This document shows positions 8,982 to 18,378 of a stretch of DNA of 64,000 bases, one piece after another. The position numbers and the translations under genes were made by a program. The stretch is from an uncultured Oscillospiraceae bacterium. GTDB lineage: Bacteria > Bacillota > Clostridia > Oscillospirales > Oscillospiraceae. A model generated the notes under the pieces. The model was not told the DNA's origin. It saw only the letters and a program-made list of their open reading frames with translations, and ran no database searches. The stretch spans positions 6,386 through 70,385 of the forward strand of contig CAKTOB010000012.1 in NCBI GenBank assembly GCA_934589525.1, given 5' to 3'. The number at the start of each line of letters is the position of its first letter. Within the stretch, counting starts at the first letter, position 1.

Positions 8982-9674
8982 TTATATCAGATGATAGATG
9001 GTTTTGTATTCTTCTGTAGGCCCACCGTTTTCGTCTCCCAGGGTCAGCTCCCGGATGGTAAGCCCCGGCTTGGCCCCTTTCCGCATTTGCAGCAAAATCA
9101 TGGAAATGGGGGCCCCGGGCCGGTGGCGCACCAGGCACAGCTGCTTTCCCTCCAGCCGGTATTTGCCCCCCAGAGAAAGGATCTCCCCCAGCCGCTCCGG
9201 CTTGTGGACCAGGAAAAAGTCACCGCCAAACTTTAAGGCCCAGGCGGCGCTGCGCAAAAGTTCTTCCATGGCGCATTGGTCCTCCCGCCGGGCCACGGGG
9301 GTCCGCCGGGCGGCGGGGCCGCCGGAAAAATAAGGCGGGTTGCTGACAACGGCCGAAAAATGTCCTGCCGGAAGCAGAGAGGGAACTTGCCGCAGGTCCC
9401 CACATATACTTTCCATGCGGCGGTCCAGGGCGTTTCGCCGGATGTTCTCCAGGGCGGCCCGGTGGGCCTCCTGAGTCAGCTCCAGACCGGTCACATGGCA
9501 GTTTTCGTCCCGGGCGCACAGCAGCAGCCCCAGGGTGCCGCAGCCGGAGCCCAGGTCCAGCACCCGGGCGTTTTTGGGGAGCCTTGCAAACCAGGACAGC
9601 ACCATGGAGTCGGTGCTCAAAGGAAAGCAGCCCTGGGGAATATCCAGGGTGAAGCCGTTTAACAGTGTTTCCAA
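8982..9674 (-). CDS. TrmN6-like tRNA1(Val) adenine-N6 methyltransferase
   Basis: About 230 residues of a Rossmann-fold SAM methyltransferase: motif I VLDLGSGCGTLGLLL and the N6-adenine motif NPPYF. YfiC/TrmN6 enzymes modify A37 of tRNA1(Val). The start is set at TTG 9674 because AGGGAGGT lies directly before it; the upstream in-frame ATG (9707) would sit inside the terminator of the ferredoxin gene. It lies 15 bases before rsmI and is probably co-transcribed. Family is certain, exact substrate less so. Confidence 0.85.
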   Translation of the reverse strand: METLLNGFTLDIPQGCFPLSTDSMVLSWFARLPKNARVLDLGSGCGTLGLLLCARDENCHVTGLELTQEAHRAALENIRRNALDRRMESICGDLRQVPSLLPAGHFSAVVSNPPYFSGGPAARRTPVARREDQCAMEELLRSAAWALKFGGDFFLVHKPERLGEILSLGGKYRLEGKQLCLVRHRPGAPISMILLQMRKGAKPGLTIRELTLGDENGGPTEEYKTIYHLI

Positions 9675-9687
9675 GGGTACCTCCCTA

Positions 9688-9721
9688 TAAAAACCGGCCT
9701 GCGCCAAAGCAGCGCAGGCCG
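9688..9721 (-). terminator. Terminator of the ferredoxin gene
   Basis: CGGCCTGCGC (9695-9704) pairs perfectly with GCGCAGGCCG (9712-9721) across a 7-base loop. On the minus strand it is followed by GGTTTTTAT. Confidence 0.9.
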
Positions 9722-9737
9722 TGTGTGTTCCGAAGAA

Positions 9738-9908
9738 TTAGCCTTCCTCGATCGCTTCAGCGGGGCACTGATCGGCGCAGGAACCGCAGCTGACGCAGAC
9801 ATCAGCGTTGATGACGTACTTGTCTTCGCCCTCGGAAATAGCCTCAACGGGGCACTGCTCGGCGCAGGAACCGCACTTCACGCAAGCATCGGTAATAGTG
9901 TAAGCCAT
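9738..9908 (-). CDS. 2[4Fe-4S] ferredoxin
   Basis: 56-residue protein, too short for many gene callers. Two CxxCxxCxxxCP-type clusters are visible: CVKCGSCAEQCPVEAI and CVSCGSCADQCPAEAI, the duplicated architecture of clostridial bacterial-type ferredoxin. It is a soluble low-potential electron carrier. The start at 9908 has AGGAGG nine bases upstream, a promoter (9961-9988) precedes it and a terminator follows, so it is monocistronic. No redox partner is adjacent. Confidence 0.95.
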   Translation of the reverse strand: MAYTITDACVKCGSCAEQCPVEAISEGEDKYVINADVCVSCGSCADQCPAEAIEEG

Positions 9909-9960
9909 GAAAAATACCTCCTATCATTTTTCGAGTGTGCATCTGTCACAATGCAAGACT

Positions 9961-9988
9961 ATTCTAGCATGGATTCGGAAAAAAGCAA
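9961..9988 (-). promoter_or_regulatory. Promoter of the ferredoxin gene
   Basis: On the minus strand: -35 TTGCTT (9983-9988), 16-bp spacer, -10 TAGAAT (9961-9966). The rest of the divergent gap up to clpC at 10067 shows no clear plus-strand promoter and no CtsR-type direct repeat. Confidence 0.55.
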
Positions 9989-10066
9989 TTCCTTTTTTCG
10001 TAAAATTTTCATTTCCGTATATTTCCGCTTTTCCCTGGCGAAACTGGACTCAAAAGGGGGGATTCC

Positions 10067-12391
10067 ATGCGTTACCATACCCAGGCCCAGGAGCTCATCC
10101 GGCGCTCCGGCGGGGAGGCCCGGCGGTTGGGCCACAGCTATGTGGGCTCGGTGCATCTGCTGCTGGCCCTGTGTCAGGCCCCCGGGGGCACGGCCCAGCT
10201 GCTGCGAAGCTTCGGCGTGGAGCCGGAGTTTTTGCGGGAGCTCACAAGGCTTCTCTACGGGGTGGGGAAACCGGAGCTGCCTCTGCCCCAGGGCTTGACC
10301 CCGGAGGCCCGGCGGATTTTAACACTGGCATGCCGGGAAGCCCGGCGGCAGGGAAAGCGGCAGGTGGAGCCTGCCCATGTGCTGCTGGCCATGGCCCGGA
10401 CGGAGCACAGCGGGGCGGGGCTGCTGCTGAAAACCTGCGGCGTGGACGCGGATACCCTGTTTACCCATACGCTGCAATATTTGTTTGACGTTCCCCAAAA
10501 GCGGAACGGGAAAAAGGAGGGGACCACCACGAAACTGTTGGAGCAATTCAGTGAGGACTTGGTGCAGAAGGCCGTGACCATGGAGCCGGTGATCGGCCGG
10601 GATCGGGAGATCGATACGGTCATCGGCATCCTGTGCCGGAAGAACAAGAACAATCCGGCCCTGATCGGGGAGCCCGGCGTGGGCAAGACCGCCATTGCCG
10701 AGGGCCTGGCCCAGCGGATGGCCCTGGGCAGCGTGCCGCCCCAGCTGAAAGAAAAGCGGCTCTACAGCCTGAATATGGCAAGTTTGGTGGCGGGCACCAA
10801 ATACCGGGGGGAGTTTGAAGAGCGGCTGCGGGATGTATTGTCGGAAATCCGCCGCAGCGGGGACGTGATTTTATTTGTGGACGAAATGCACACCATCGTC
10901 GGTGCCGGAGCGGCGGAGGGGGCCATTGACGCAGCCAATATCCTGAAGCCCGCCCTGGGCCGGGGGGAGCTGCAAATGGTGGGGGCCACCACCCGGGAGG
11001 AATACCGGAAATACATTGAAAAGGATGCGGCCCTGGAGCGCCGCTTCCGGCCGGTGGCGGTGGAGGAGCCGGACCGGGAGACCACCCTGGAGATCCTGAA
11101 GGCCTTAAAGCCGGGCCTTGAACGGCACCACCGGCTGCGCATCTCCGAGGAGGCCCTGACGGAGGCGGTGCGGCTGTCCGTCCGGTATTTACCGGACCTG
11201 TATCTGCCGGATAAGGCCATCGACCTTTTGGACGAGGGGGCCGCCCGGGCAAAAATGGAGGATGTGTGCTGCCTCCGGGCTTCCTCTGCCCGAAAGGCCC
11301 TGGAGGAGGAGCTTCACGAGGCGGTGCGGGAGCGCCGGTTTGAGCGGGCGGCGGAGCTGCGGGACAAGGTGCAGGGGCTGATGGAGCGGGGCACCGACGG
11401 AAAACGGAGCCGGGCGGTGACGGCGGCGGACATTGCCTGGGTGGTCTCCGCCAGAACCGGCATCCCCGTGGGGCGGCTGACGGCCCGGGAGCGGGAGCGG
11501 CTTCTGAATCTGGAAGAGCTGCTGTCTGCCCATGTGATGGGCCAGAGCAAGGCCGTTCAGGAGGCGGCGGAGGCGGTGCGTCGGGGCTTTTCCGGCCTTC
11601 GTGACCCCCGGCGGCCCATTGCCTGCCTGCTGTTCGCCGGGCCCACCGGCGTGGGCAAAACCGAGCTGTGCCGGGCCCTGGCGGAGGAGGTCTACGGCAG
11701 CCGGGAGGCCATGCTGCGGCTGGATATGACGGAATATATGGAGCGGCACTCCGTATCCCGGCTGATCGGGGCCCCTCCCGGCTATATTGGCTTCGACGAG
11801 GGGGGAAAGCTCACCGAGGCGGTCCGCCGTCGGCCCTACTCCCTGGTGCTGCTGGATGAGCTGGAAAAGGCCCACCCGGAGGTTCTGGGGCTGCTGCTGC
11901 AAATCATGGAGGAAGGGGAACTGACGGATTCCACAGGCCGGGTGGTGAGCTTTAAAAATACCATCGTCATCATGACTTCCAATGTGGGCGGAGAAAACAA
12001 GGGCGAGGGCCTGGGCTTCTGCGCCCAGGGGAAACAGGGCCAGTTTGCCCAGGCTCTCCAGGAGCGGTTCACGCCGGAATTTTTAGGGCGGCTGGACGGC
12101 ACCGTGTATTTTGAGGCCCTGGGGAAGGGGACCATGGAACTGATCGCCCAGAAATATCTCCGGGATTTGCAGCGCCGCAGTGCCGGGGCCGGGGTTCAGC
12201 TGGTGCTTCCCGGGGGTCTGGCCGGGGCCTTGGCAGAGCGATGCCAGGGCCGGGACGGAGCCCGGCAGCTGCGCAGACTCGTCCAGCGGGAGGTGGAGGA
12301 TGCTTTGGCTCTCTACCTGCTGCGCTGCTCCAAAAAGCCCGGCAGGGTGCGACTCAAAATGGAGGAAGGGGCCTTCCGGTTCACCCTGTAA
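10067..12391 (+). CDS. clpC: ClpC-type AAA+ unfoldase
   Basis: 774 residues. Order: Clp N-terminal repeat domain (residues 1-145), first AAA domain with Walker [10 protein letters not shown] (about 202-210) and sensor region [17 protein letters not shown], a UVR-type coiled segment ([18 protein letters not shown], about 415-435) that marks ClpC rather than ClpA/B, and a second AAA domain with Walker [10 protein letters not shown] (about 525). An LGF tripeptide in EGLGFCAQ may be the ClpP-docking loop. It would unfold substrates for ClpP. It is not next to ctsR-mcsA-mcsB, the usual Firmicutes operon, and ends in its own terminator. Confidence 0.9.
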   Translation: MRYHTQAQELIRRSGGEARRLGHSYVGSVHLLLALCQAPGGTAQLLRSFGVEPEFLRELTRLLYGVGKPELPLPQGLTPEARRILTLACREARRQGKRQVEPAHVLLAMARTEHSGAGLLLKTCGVDADTLFTHTLQYLFDVPQKRNGKKEGTTTKLLEQFSEDLVQKAVTMEPVIGRDREIDTVIGILCRKNKNNPALIGEPGVGKTAIAEGLAQRMALGSVPPQLKEKRLYSLNMASLVAGTKYRGEFEERLRDVLSEIRRSGDVILFVDEMHTIVGAGAAEGAIDAANILKPALGRGELQMVGATTREEYRKYIEKDAALERRFRPVAVEEPDRETTLEILKALKPGLERHHRLRISEEALTEAVRLSVRYLPDLYLPDKAIDLLDEGAARAKMEDVCCLRASSARKALEEELHEAVRERRFERAAELRDKVQGLMERGTDGKRSRAVTAADIAWVVSARTGIPVGRLTARERERLLNLEELLSAHVMGQSKAVQEAAEAVRRGFSGLRDPRRPIACLLFAGPTGVGKTELCRALAEEVYGSREAMLRLDMTEYMERHSVSRLIGAPPGYIGFDEGGKLTEAVRRRPYSLVLLDELEKAHPEVLGLLLQIMEEGELTDSTGRVVSFKNTIVIMTSNVGGENKGEGLGFCAQGKQGQFAQALQERFTPEFLGRLDGTVYFEALGKGTMELIAQKYLRDLQRRSAGAGVQLVLPGGLAGALAERCQGRDGARQLRRLVQREVEDALALYLLRCSKKPGRVRLKMEEGAFRFTL

Positions 12392-12401
12392 GGGCCGGAC
12401 C

Positions 12402-12424
12402 GGAGGCCTTTGGCCTCCTTTTTT
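12402..12424 (+). terminator. Terminator of clpC
   Basis: GGAGGCC (12402-12408), TTT loop, GGCCTCC (12412-12418), then T6. Confidence 0.9.
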
Positions 12425-12508
12425 GCGTTTTATCCGAACACTTGTTTTATTATTACCAGAAAAAATAGGATATTTACGTCCAAACCCAGAGAAAACGCCA
12501 AATAGTGA

Positions 12509-12537
12509 TTGATTTTTTTCCGAGATGGGGGTATACT
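12509..12537 (+). promoter_or_regulatory. dcw cluster promoter
   Basis: -35 TTGATT (12509-12514), 17-bp spacer, -10 TATACT (12532-12537), about 50 bases before the mraZ start. It is the only strong promoter seen before the one at 24695. Confidence 0.75.
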
Positions 12538-12545
12538 ATTGAAAA

Positions 12546-12580
12546 ATGGAGCAAAGTGGTAGAGCGTGGAGGAAACGGGG
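12546..12580 (+). promoter_or_regulatory. MraZ operator, four boxes at 10-bp period
   Basis: ATGG (12546), GTGG (12556), GTGG (12566) and CGGG (12576) recur exactly every 10 bases, just downstream of the dcw promoter and before mraZ. MraZ is known to repress its own operon through TGGG-type direct repeats spaced by one helical turn, so these are the likely autoregulatory boxes. Confidence 0.7.
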
Positions 12581-12588
12581 GTGAGACA

Positions 12589-13017
12589 GTGATCGGGAAA
12601 TACGCGGCACGGATGGATGACAAAAACCGTCTGGTGGTTCCGGCGAAGCTTCGGGCGGAGCTGGGGGAGACCTTCTATGTGACCTTGGGGGTCAACTGCG
12701 GCCATCGCTGTCTGACAGTGTATACCGCCCAGGAGTGGCAGCGGCTCAGCGATAATTTTAACGCCCTGAGCCTTTCTCAGCGGGCGGGGGCCACCAGCCT
12801 GATTTTTATGAACGCGGCGGAGTGTACCCCGGATAAGCAGGCCCGGGTGGGCCTGACCCAATTCCTGCTGAATTACGCCGGTATCGACCGGGAGATCATG
12901 ATCGTCGGCCGGGCCGGTCAGGCGGAGATCTGGGATGCGGCGGAATTTGAAACCTTTGAACAGGAAAACCTCAGCCCCGAAAAACTATTGGCATCCTTGG
13001 AGGCAATCGGACTATGA
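12589..13017 (+). CDS. mraZ: Transcriptional regulator MraZ
   Basis: 142 residues with two AbrB-like swapped-hairpin halves: KYAARMDDKNRLVVPAKLR and NAAECTPDKQARVGLTQFLLNYAG. The start is GTG 12589, giving the family N-terminus MIGKYAARMDDK; the longer in-frame reading from 12505 runs through the promoter and operator. MraZ is a ring-forming DNA-binding protein that represses the division and cell-wall operon. Its stop overlaps the rsmH start (ATGA). Confidence 0.95.
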   Translation: MIGKYAARMDDKNRLVVPAKLRAELGETFYVTLGVNCGHRCLTVYTAQEWQRLSDNFNALSLSQRAGATSLIFMNAAECTPDKQARVGLTQFLLNYAGIDREIMIVGRAGQAEIWDAAEFETFEQENLSPEKLLASLEAIGL

Positions 13018-13949
13018 GCGAATTTCATCATGTATCCGTCCTCCTGGACGAGTGTATTGAGGCCTTGAATATCAGGCCTGACGGAATCTATGTGGACGGC
13101 ACCCTGGGCGGTGCGGGCCACTCCTATCATATTGCGGAAAAGCTGACCACCGGACGACTGATCGGCATTGACCGGGACCCGGTGGCCCTGGCAGCGGCGG
13201 GAAAGCGGCTGGAGCCCTTTGGGGACCGGGTGACCCTGGTCCACTCCAATTTCTGCCGCATGGCCCAGGTTTTGGAAGAACTGGAGATTCCCGGGGTAGA
13301 CGGCATTTTGCTGGACTTGGGGGTGTCTTCCCCTCAGCTCGATGACGGAGCCCGGGGCTTTTCCTACATGGCCGATGCGCCCCTCGACATGCGCATGGAC
13401 TCGGGCGATGCCCTGACGGCCCACACGGTGGTGAACACCTGGTCCCAGGAGGAGCTCAAGCGCATCCTCTATGACTACGGCGAGGAGCGCTACGCCCCGG
13501 CCATTGCCGCCGCCATTGTCAGGCGCCGGGAGACTGCCCCTATTGAGACCACCCTGGAGCTGGTAGACGTGATCCGCTCCGCCATGCCCGCGGCGGCTCT
13601 GCGGGAAAAGCAGCACCCGGCAAAGCGCAGCTTTCAGGCCATCCGCATTGCGGTGAACGATGAACTGAATTCCGTTTCCCAGGCCATGGAAACCATGATC
13701 CCCAAGCTGAACCCCGGAGGACGGCTGGCGGTCATCACCTTCCATTCTCTGGAAGACCGGATCGTCAAAAGTGCCATGGCCGCCGGGGCCAAGGGCTGCA
13801 TCTGCCCGCCGGAGTTTCCCGTGTGCGTCTGCGGCAGAAAGCCCCAGGTGAAGCTGCTGACCCGGAAGCCTATCGTCTCCGGGGATGAAGAATTGGACCG
13901 AAATCCCAGAGCCAGAAGCGCCAAGCTTCGGGTCTGCGAGAAGCTGTAA
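13014..13949 (+). CDS. rsmH: 16S rRNA (cytosine-1402-N4)-methyltransferase
   Basis: 311 residues, standard MraW/RsmH. Family signatures: HVSVLLDECIEAL at the start, DGTLGGAGHS (SAM motif I), LDLGVSSPQLDDGARGFSY and the C-terminal ITFHSLEDRIVK. It N4-methylates C1402 of 16S rRNA, the same nucleotide 2'-O-methylated by RsmI, whose gene also lies in this window (8133-8966). It overlaps mraZ by four bases. Confidence 0.97.
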   Translation: MSEFHHVSVLLDECIEALNIRPDGIYVDGTLGGAGHSYHIAEKLTTGRLIGIDRDPVALAAAGKRLEPFGDRVTLVHSNFCRMAQVLEELEIPGVDGILLDLGVSSPQLDDGARGFSYMADAPLDMRMDSGDALTAHTVVNTWSQEELKRILYDYGEERYAPAIAAAIVRRRETAPIETTLELVDVIRSAMPAAALREKQHPAKRSFQAIRIAVNDELNSVSQAMETMIPKLNPGGRLAVITFHSLEDRIVKSAMAAGAKGCICPPEFPVCVCGRKPQVKLLTRKPIVSGDEELDRNPRARSAKLRVCEKL

Positions 13950-13967
13950 GCGCCGGAGGGAGGAAAC

Positions 13968-14453
13968 ATGGACCAAAAACCGGTAATTCAATATGTTGGC
14001 CAGTTCTATGTCTACGGCAGCGAAGTAAAGGTCAAGAAAAAAAGTGAACCCAGAAGACCCCTGCTTCCCTCGGTGAAAGCCGCCCGGGAGCGGAAGGTCT
14101 ATATTGACCCGGTGGCCGTTGGGGGCATCGCCTTGGCGGTGTGCATCCTGGTGGCCCTGGTGGTAGGGGGCATTCGGCTGAGCGCCTGCATGACGGGCTA
14201 CAATGCGGCGGAGGCGACCCTGTCGGAGCTGAAGCGGGAGAACGCCCGTTTGGAGCATGCCTACCGTACATCCCTGAATCTGGAAAGCGTAAAAACACGG
14301 GCCGAGGAGCTGGGGATGATCCCCCAGGCGGAGGCGGCCCGGGCAAGCATCCGGGTAACGGTTCCGGAGCACAAGGGAGAGCCGAGCGCCTGGGAGAATT
14401 TTGTTTGGTTTATATCAGGGCTTCTGGCCCCCTCGGAGGCTCCGGCGGAATAA
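13968..14453 (+). CDS. ftsL: FtsL-like cell-division protein
   Basis: 161-residue bitopic protein: a basic cytoplasmic tail, one membrane helix (VGGIALAVCILVALVVGGI, about residues 46-64), then an extracellular coiled coil (EATLSELKRENARLEHAY) followed by ESVKTRAEELGMI, the FtsL/DivIC-type ending. It lies between rsmH and the PBP gene, the canonical ftsL position. It should form the FtsQ-FtsL-FtsB complex that activates septal PBP and FtsW. Sequence conservation is weak, so the call rests on architecture and position. Confidence 0.8.
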   Translation: MDQKPVIQYVGQFYVYGSEVKVKKKSEPRRPLLPSVKAARERKVYIDPVAVGGIALAVCILVALVVGGIRLSACMTGYNAAEATLSELKRENARLEHAYRTSLNLESVKTRAEELGMIPQAEAARASIRVTVPEHKGEPSAWENFVWFISGLLAPSEAPAE

Positions 14454-14490
14454 TCCAAGGGGCCGGGCATATCCTGAAAACGGCAGCTGC

Positions 14491-14525
14491 AAATGGGCGG
14501 CGAGGGGTTCCCTTGCCGCCCATTT
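14491..14525 (+). other. Strong intercistronic hairpin between ftsL and the PBP gene
   Basis: AAATGGGCGGC (14491-14501) pairs perfectly with GCCGCCCATTT (14515-14525), with further inner A/T and G/C pairs. No T run follows, so it is not a standard terminator. It may set mRNA processing or the ratio of ftsL to PBP. Confidence 0.6.
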
Positions 14526-14555
14526 CAGTCAAGAGGCTGCCGGAAGGGGATGGGT

Positions 14556-16889
14556 ATGGGAAACGGTGCCAAAAAGGTCTACCGCCGGACCAGGATGGAT
14601 AGCTTCCAGCACCTGCGGATCCGCCTCACGGCGCTGATGCTGGGATTTTTGATGTTTCTTCCGGTGGCGGCCCGGCTGTATGCCCTGATGGTGCGGGATT
14701 TTGACTATTATTCCGTCAAGGCCCTGAACAATCAGACCCGCTCCACGGCGGCAGCTTCCGACCGGGGGCTGATTTACGACCGGAACATGAACATTCTGGC
14801 CTCCTCCCAGGGGGTGGAGCATGTTTATTTAGACCCCAATGAGCTCAAGCAGTCCAAGGCGGATTTGCAGTCCGTGGCGGAATTTTTAGCGCCGCTGGTT
14901 GACCGGGATGCCGGGTGGATCGTGGAGCAGGGGCGGGACACCCGCCGCCGCTACAAGCAGGTGGGGGCCCGGGTGTCTCTGGAGACTGCCCAGCGCATCC
15001 GGGATTACATGAAAAAGCAGGGCATCTCCGGCATCCACTTAGAACCGGCGGCTCTGCGGACCTATCCCTTAGGGTCCTTAGCCAGCCAGGTCATCGGCTT
15101 TACCAACAGTTCCGGGGAGGGCTGCGAGGGCATCGAGGCGGCTTATGACCGGTTCCTCTCCGGCAAGCCCGGAAAGGTCGTTACAACAAAGGGCAACAAC
15201 GAAATGGATATGCCCTATTCCTATGAAAACTTCACCGCCTCCCATCCGGGGTGCAGCGTGATCCTGACCCTGGATACCACCGTGCAGGCCTGCCTTGAAA
15301 AACAGCTCCAGGCCGCCATGGACCGCTACGATGTCCAAAACGGGGCCTTCGGCCTGGTGATGAACTGCAAAACCGGAGAAATCCTGGCCATGGCCACCCT
15401 GGGAGGCTTTGACCCCAACGATTATCAGCAGATCTATGACCCGGAGACCAATCGGGCATTGCAGGCCCAAAAGGAACATTATGCACAGCTCCCTGTGGAT
15501 AGCCCCGAATATGCCAAGGAAGCCCGGGCCTACGAAGAAGCCCTGACCCGGGCCCGGCTCAAACAGTGGCGCAACCGGGTGCTCTCCGACGGCTATGAAC
15601 CGGGCTCCACCTTCAAGGTGCTGACCATGGCGGCGGCCCTGGACTGCGGGGCCATTGACCTGGATACCTCCTTCTACTGCCGGGGGGCCGAGCAGATCCC
15701 GGGCAGGTCCCAGCTGCTCCACTGTTGGCGCGCCGCGGGCCACGGGGCGGAAAAGACCCCCCAGGCCCTGCAAAACTCCTGCAACCTGGCCTTTGCCCAC
15801 ATCGCCTTGAAGCTGGGCGGGGAGCGGTTTTATCAATACATCAAAACCTTCGGCATTCTGGAAAAGACCGGCATTGACCTGTCCGGGGAGAGCAAGGGCG
15901 TGTTTTTTGAAAAGGCTCTGGTGACCAATACGGACAAATGGGGCACCGCCAGCCTGACCTCCGGCTCCTTCGGGCAGACCTTTAAAATTACCCCCTTGCA
16001 GCTGGTTCGGGCTATTGCCTCCGTGGTCAACGGGGGAATGCTCTTGGAGCCCTACTTGGTATCCGAGGTGGTGGATGCCCGGGGAAACACGGTTTTAAAA
16101 CAGGAGCCCACGGTGGTCCGCCAGACCATTTCCCCGGAGACCTCCAAGACCATGGGGCAGCTGATCCGGTCGGTGGTAACGGAGGGAACAGCGAAAAATG
16201 CCAATGTGGTGGGTTTTTCTGTTGGAGGAAAGACCGGAACCAGCGAGAAAATAGATGTTTTCGACGAAAACGGCCACAGAGTCCTGGATAAAATTGTTTC
16301 ATTCGTGGGGGTTGCGCCTATGGAAGATCCGGAGTATATTGTATTGGCGGCCTTGGACACCCCTTCCCGGTCTACGGGGATCTATATTTCAGGGGGTGTG
16401 ATGGCCGCTCCCACCGTAGGGGCCATTATGGCGGACATTCTGCCTTACCTGGGGGTTTCCCGGAATTACACTCCGGAGGAGCTGCCGGGGCAGCAGATTC
16501 TCATACCGGATTTGACAGGGCTTTCCAAAAAAGAGGCGGAAAAGTGCCTGAAAGAATTGGGGCTATTCGCTGCCTTCCGGGGAGAAGGGCCCCAGGTTTT
16601 GGGCCAGATCCCGGCCGCCGGGCAGACCCTGCCGGGAGAAAGCCAGGTGCTTGTGTATCTGGAACCGCCGGAAGAGCCCGGAACCGTCACGGTGCCGGAC
16701 TTTCTGGGGAAGAACAAAGCCCAGGCCGCAGCCCAAGCGGGCCCCTTGGGGCTGTACATTCTGCCCACCGGCAACCCGGAGGCAGGTGGGGCCGTAACGG
16801 TCATTGCCCAGGAGCCGGAACCCGGAGCCCAGGTGGAGCGGGGCAGCACGATCACGCTGCGCTTTGCCGATCAAAAAATAAAAGATTAG
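14556..16889 (+). CDS. SpoVD/FtsI-type penicillin-binding transpeptidase with two PASTA domains
   Basis: 777 residues. N-terminal membrane anchor (TALMLGFLMFLPVAARLYAL), PBP dimerisation domain with RGLIYDRNMNILA, then transpeptidase motifs SxxK as STFK (Ser about 351), SxN as SCN, and KTGTS (Lys about 559). Two C-terminal PASTA domains (about 650-705 and 712-769) begin IPDLTGLSKKEAEKCL and VPDFLGKNKAQAA. ATG 14556 is preferred over 14550 because GGAAGGGG (14542-14549) would abut the earlier one. It cross-links septal or spore peptidoglycan. FtsI and SpoVD cannot be told apart by sequence alone; as the only PBP in the cluster it may be the vegetative septal enzyme. Confidence 0.9.
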   Translation: MGNGAKKVYRRTRMDSFQHLRIRLTALMLGFLMFLPVAARLYALMVRDFDYYSVKALNNQTRSTAAASDRGLIYDRNMNILASSQGVEHVYLDPNELKQSKADLQSVAEFLAPLVDRDAGWIVEQGRDTRRRYKQVGARVSLETAQRIRDYMKKQGISGIHLEPAALRTYPLGSLASQVIGFTNSSGEGCEGIEAAYDRFLSGKPGKVVTTKGNNEMDMPYSYENFTASHPGCSVILTLDTTVQACLEKQLQAAMDRYDVQNGAFGLVMNCKTGEILAMATLGGFDPNDYQQIYDPETNRALQAQKEHYAQLPVDSPEYAKEARAYEEALTRARLKQWRNRVLSDGYEPGSTFKVLTMAAALDCGAIDLDTSFYCRGAEQIPGRSQLLHCWRAAGHGAEKTPQALQNSCNLAFAHIALKLGGERFYQYIKTFGILEKTGIDLSGESKGVFFEKALVTNTDKWGTASLTSGSFGQTFKITPLQLVRAIASVVNGGMLLEPYLVSEVVDARGNTVLKQEPTVVRQTISPETSKTMGQLIRSVVTEGTAKNANVVGFSVGGKTGTSEKIDVFDENGHRVLDKIVSFVGVAPMEDPEYIVLAALDTPSRSTGIYISGGVMAAPTVGAIMADILPYLGVSRNYTPEELPGQQILIPDLTGLSKKEAEKCLKELGLFAAFRGEGPQVLGQIPAAGQTLPGESQVLVYLEPPEEPGTVTVPDFLGKNKAQAAAQAGPLGLYILPTGNPEAGGAVTVIAQEPEPGAQVERGSTITLRFADQKIKD

Positions 16890-16923
16890 CGATATAAATA
16901 TTGTAGATACAATGGAGGTCACC

Positions 16924-18378
16924 ATGAAATTACAGACGCTTTTGCAGGATGTAGAGGTATTGGAGCTTCACGCAGACCCGGAGACGGAAATCGGGAGCGT
17001 GGCGTATGATTCCCGGAAGGTGGAACAGCAGGGCCTGTTTGTGGCCATTTCCGGATTCGCTTCCGACGGAAACCGGTTTATCCCCATGGCCATGGACCGG
17101 GGGGCGGCGGTGGTGGTCACCGCCAAGCGGCCGGAGGAGGATGTGCCCTATGTGCTGGTGCGAAAGGACCGGCTGGCTCTGGCCCAAATCTCCTGCAACT
17201 TCTATGGCCACCCGGCAAAGGCCATGAAGCTGGTGGGCATTACGGGTACCAACGGAAAAACCTCCGTCACCCTGCTTTTGAAAGCGGTGCTGGAGCAGAC
17301 CCGGGGGGCCAAGGTGGGCCTCATCGGCACCATGGGCAACCGCATCGGTGCCGAAGAGATCCCCTCCGAGCGGACCACCCCGGAAAGCCTGGAGCTGCAA
17401 GGCCTCTTTGATAGAATGCGTCAGGCGGGCTGCGAATATGCTGTGATGGAGGTATCCAGCCACGCCATTGCTCTGGACCGGGTGGGCGGGGTGCGCTACG
17501 ATGTGGCGGCCTTTACCAACCTGACGGAGGACCACTTGGATTTCCACAAGACCATGGAGGCCTACCGGGATACCAAGGCAGAGCTGTTCCGCAGATGTGA
17601 CAAAGCGGTCATCAACCTGGATGACCCCTCCGGAGAAGCCATGCTGGCGGCAGCGGAATGCCCGGTGCTGACCCTTGGCAATGCCGGGGCTCTGCGGGCA
17701 GAGCAGGTAGAGCTCCATGCCCGGGGCGTGGAATTTACGGCGGTCTATGAGGGTCGGCGCATTCCCGTGTCGGTACCCATTCCCGGCCGCTTTACGGTTT
17801 ACAATGCCTTAACGGTGCTGGGGGTCGCCCTGGAACTGGGGATCTCCCTGGAAGAGACCGCCCAGGCACTGAAAACAGTTTCCGGCGTCAAGGGCCGTAT
17901 TGAGGTGGTGCCCACCCCGGGCATGCCCTATACGGTGCTCATCGATTATGCCCACACCCCGGACGGCCTGGAAAAAGTGCTGCTGTCCGCCCGGGATTTC
18001 TGCAAGGGCCGGCTCATCGCCGTCTTTGGCTGCGGCGGAGACCGAGACCCCATCAAACGGCCCATTATGGGAAAAATCGGCGTTCAATATGCGGATTTTT
18101 CCGTGATTACCTCCGATAATCCCAGGACCGAGGAGCCCATGGCCATTATCCGGGACATCTTAAAGGGCATCGAGCCGGGGATGGGAGAATACACCGTTAT
18201 TGAAGATCGGCGAAAGGCCATCAGATATGCTATGGACATTGGCAAAAAAGATGATATAATTGTACTGGCAGGAAAGGGCCATGAGACCTATCAGGAGATC
18301 AACGGCCATAAATACCATTTGGACGAACGGGAAGAAGTTCGATCTTACCTGTCGGAATTGAGGAACATGCATGAGTAA
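16924..18378 (+). CDS. murE: UDP-MurNAc-L-Ala-D-Glu:meso-diaminopimelate ligase
   Basis: 484 residues. ATP-binding GITGTNGKTSVTLLL, carbamylated-lysine/catalytic region TPESLELQGLFDRM with MEVSSHAIAL, and C-terminal DYAHTPDGLEKVL. The substrate-recognition motif reads DNPR (in TSDNPRTEEP), the meso-diaminopimelate version rather than the lysine type, so the peptidoglycan is probably meso-DAP. The ATG at 16924 has GGAGGT upstream (caatGGAGGTcacc); the in-frame ATG at 16912 lies within it. It overlaps murF by 8 bases. Confidence 0.96.
   Translation: MKLQTLLQDVEVLELHADPETEIGSVAYDSRKVEQQGLFVAISGFASDGNRFIPMAMDRGAAVVVTAKRPEEDVPYVLVRKDRLALAQISCNFYGHPAKAMKLVGITGTNGKTSVTLLLKAVLEQTRGAKVGLIGTMGNRIGAEEIPSERTTPESLELQGLFDRMRQAGCEYAVMEVSSHAIALDRVGGVRYDVAAFTNLTEDHLDFHKTMEAYRDTKAELFRRCDKAVINLDDPSGEAMLAAAECPVLTLGNAGALRAEQVELHARGVEFTAVYEGRRIPVSVPIPGRFTVYNALTVLGVALELGISLEETAQALKTVSGVKGRIEVVPTPGMPYTVLIDYAHTPDGLEKVLLSARDFCKGRLIAVFGCGGDRDPIKRPIMGKIGVQYADFSVITSDNPRTEEPMAIIRDILKGIEPGMGEYTVIEDRRKAIRYAMDIGKKDDIIVLAGKGHETYQEINGHKYHLDEREEVRSYLSELRNMHE

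Noticed and set aside
9909..10066. CtsR operator before clpC
   Set aside because: No GGTCAAA-type direct repeats seen.
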